DNA from: a virus
IMG/VR virus record: IMGVR_UViG_3300027872_000008
Location: 1 to 53,441 of that record
DNA: 53,441 nt
Reading direction: 5' to 3' (one strand)
Positions 53,053-53,441 of this stretch are shown here, one piece after another (positions within the stretch are counted from its first letter, which is position 1; each line of letters begins with the position of its first letter). The notes under the pieces are model-generated. The model was not told the DNA's origin. It saw only the letters and a list, made by a program, of their open reading frames with translations, and made no database searches. The position numbers were made by a program, and so were the translations under genes.

Positions 53053-53441
53053 CTAGTGGAAGGTGCCGAGGAGAGTGCCGCTGACGTCGAAGAAGTCGAT
53101 GACACCCGCACCATCCGGGTTCAGCGTGATCTTGAGCCAGTTCTCGCCTTGGTGTTCGGCGGCTGTGATCTCAAACGAGAACTCGACACCATCGCCGGAA
53201 GCGTTCCCGTCGATGGCCGGTTGGTCCTCATTGTAGGTCTTGGCCTCCGAAACGCCGGGGAGCAGGTCGGGGTCCAGGGCACGGTTGGGCCGAGCGAACT
53301 CGAAGCCCATGAAAGTGGCGTTCCCTGTGATCCGTCCTCGAATCCTGATGTTGCTCCACTGGACGATGGGGACGAAGACGACCTTGGTGGAGGCTGCGGT
53401 TCCGTCAACGAAGATCGGGTCGGACTCGAAGGGAGAGCGAG
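53053..53441 (-). CDS. Virion protein, partial, counterpart of the 268-aa protein
   Basis: The frame is open to the right edge, beginning in-window with RSPFESDPIFVDGTAASTKV and then VVFVPIVQWSNIRIRGRITG, ending VIDFFDVSGTLLGTFH. The N-terminal RSPF lies about 20 residues from the start in its relatives, so only some 20 codons are missing. It lacks the approximately 95-residue central domain present in the left counterpart at 3023-3829. ATG at 53310 is internal and not the true start. Confidence 0.7.
   Translation of the reverse strand, partial: RSPFESDPIFVDGTAASTKVVFVPIVQWSNIRIRGRITGNATFMGFEFARPNRALDPDLLPGVSEAKTYNEDQPAIDGNASGDGVEFSFEITAAEHQGENWLKITLNPDGAGVIDFFDVSGTLLGTFH

Noticed and set aside
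1-53441. CRISPR arrays, insertion sequences, inteins, group I introns
   Set aside because: No regularly spaced repeats, transposase, or interrupted conserved genes were found on reading both strands.

Overview
The window looks like a nearly complete genome of a tailed double-stranded DNA phage with a short, podovirus-like tail. The DNA is GC-rich (clearly over 60% by eye) and gene starts carry strong GGAGG-type ribosome binding sites. Late genes include a large terminase, a portal of about 790 residues, an acidic scaffold, an HK97-like capsid candidate, nozzle- and adaptor-like tail genes, several fibre genes and a 1903-residue virion protein. No tape measure, sheath, integrase, DNA polymerase or RNA polymerase was seen. 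The host is not identifiable from sequence; the codon use, sigma70-like promoters and a Tat-type leader fit a GC-rich bacterium.

Layout: there are two gene blocks. Late genes lie on the minus strand from about 8092 down to 1 and then, if the sequence is circular, from 50027 down to 26010. Early genes lie on the plus strand from 8198 to 25934. The blocks diverge at 8093-8197 and converge on two back-to-back terminator-like hairpins at 25938-26003. One minus-strand gene (9811-10176, small-terminase-like) interrupts the early block.

Ends: bases 1-127 are identical to 50028-50154 and then diverge at once. Joining position 1 to 50028 gives a closed circle of 50,027 bp with continuous late-gene order. 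Bases 50155-53441 are then a second, diverged version of the fibre module at 128-3829. The simplest reading is two strain haplotypes joined by an assembler; a real duplication is less likely but not excluded.

Late block in transcription order: a Tat-leader protein, a 20-residue basic peptide, two membrane or coiled-coil proteins, an Acb2-like putative cyclic-nucleotide sponge, TerL, a membrane protein, a LuxR-type helix-turn-helix protein, three virion or fibre proteins, a hidden 54-residue gene, two more structural proteins, portal, scaffold, capsid, connector and adaptor proteins, a two-domain LamG-like protein, a nozzle-like protein, three internal virion proteins (the largest with a zeta-toxin-like kinase domain), an M15 endolysin and two membrane proteins of a lysis cassette.

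Early block: a replisome-organiser-like protein, a lipoprotein, a nucleotide or nucleic-acid modification island (PP-loop ATPase, TGT/DpdA-like protein, second PP-loop ATPase, C5-cytosine methyltransferase), a DUF932 protein, many small proteins with zinc ribbons, three HTH regulators, YqaJ exonuclease with RecT, a helicase loader with a DnaB-like helicase, and a VRR-NUC nuclease. The phage probably replicates with the host polymerase.

The most unusual feature is in the early intergenic gaps. Four gaps hold a small RNA hairpin that copies the tRNA T-arm (loop TTCGANN closed by G-C), three of them on a short acceptor-like stem after a constant 11-nt linker. A fifth gap folds as a larger cloverleaf-like leader. 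These are mixed with a promoter family with exact 17-nt spacers and a CTCTCTCGAAAGGA leader.
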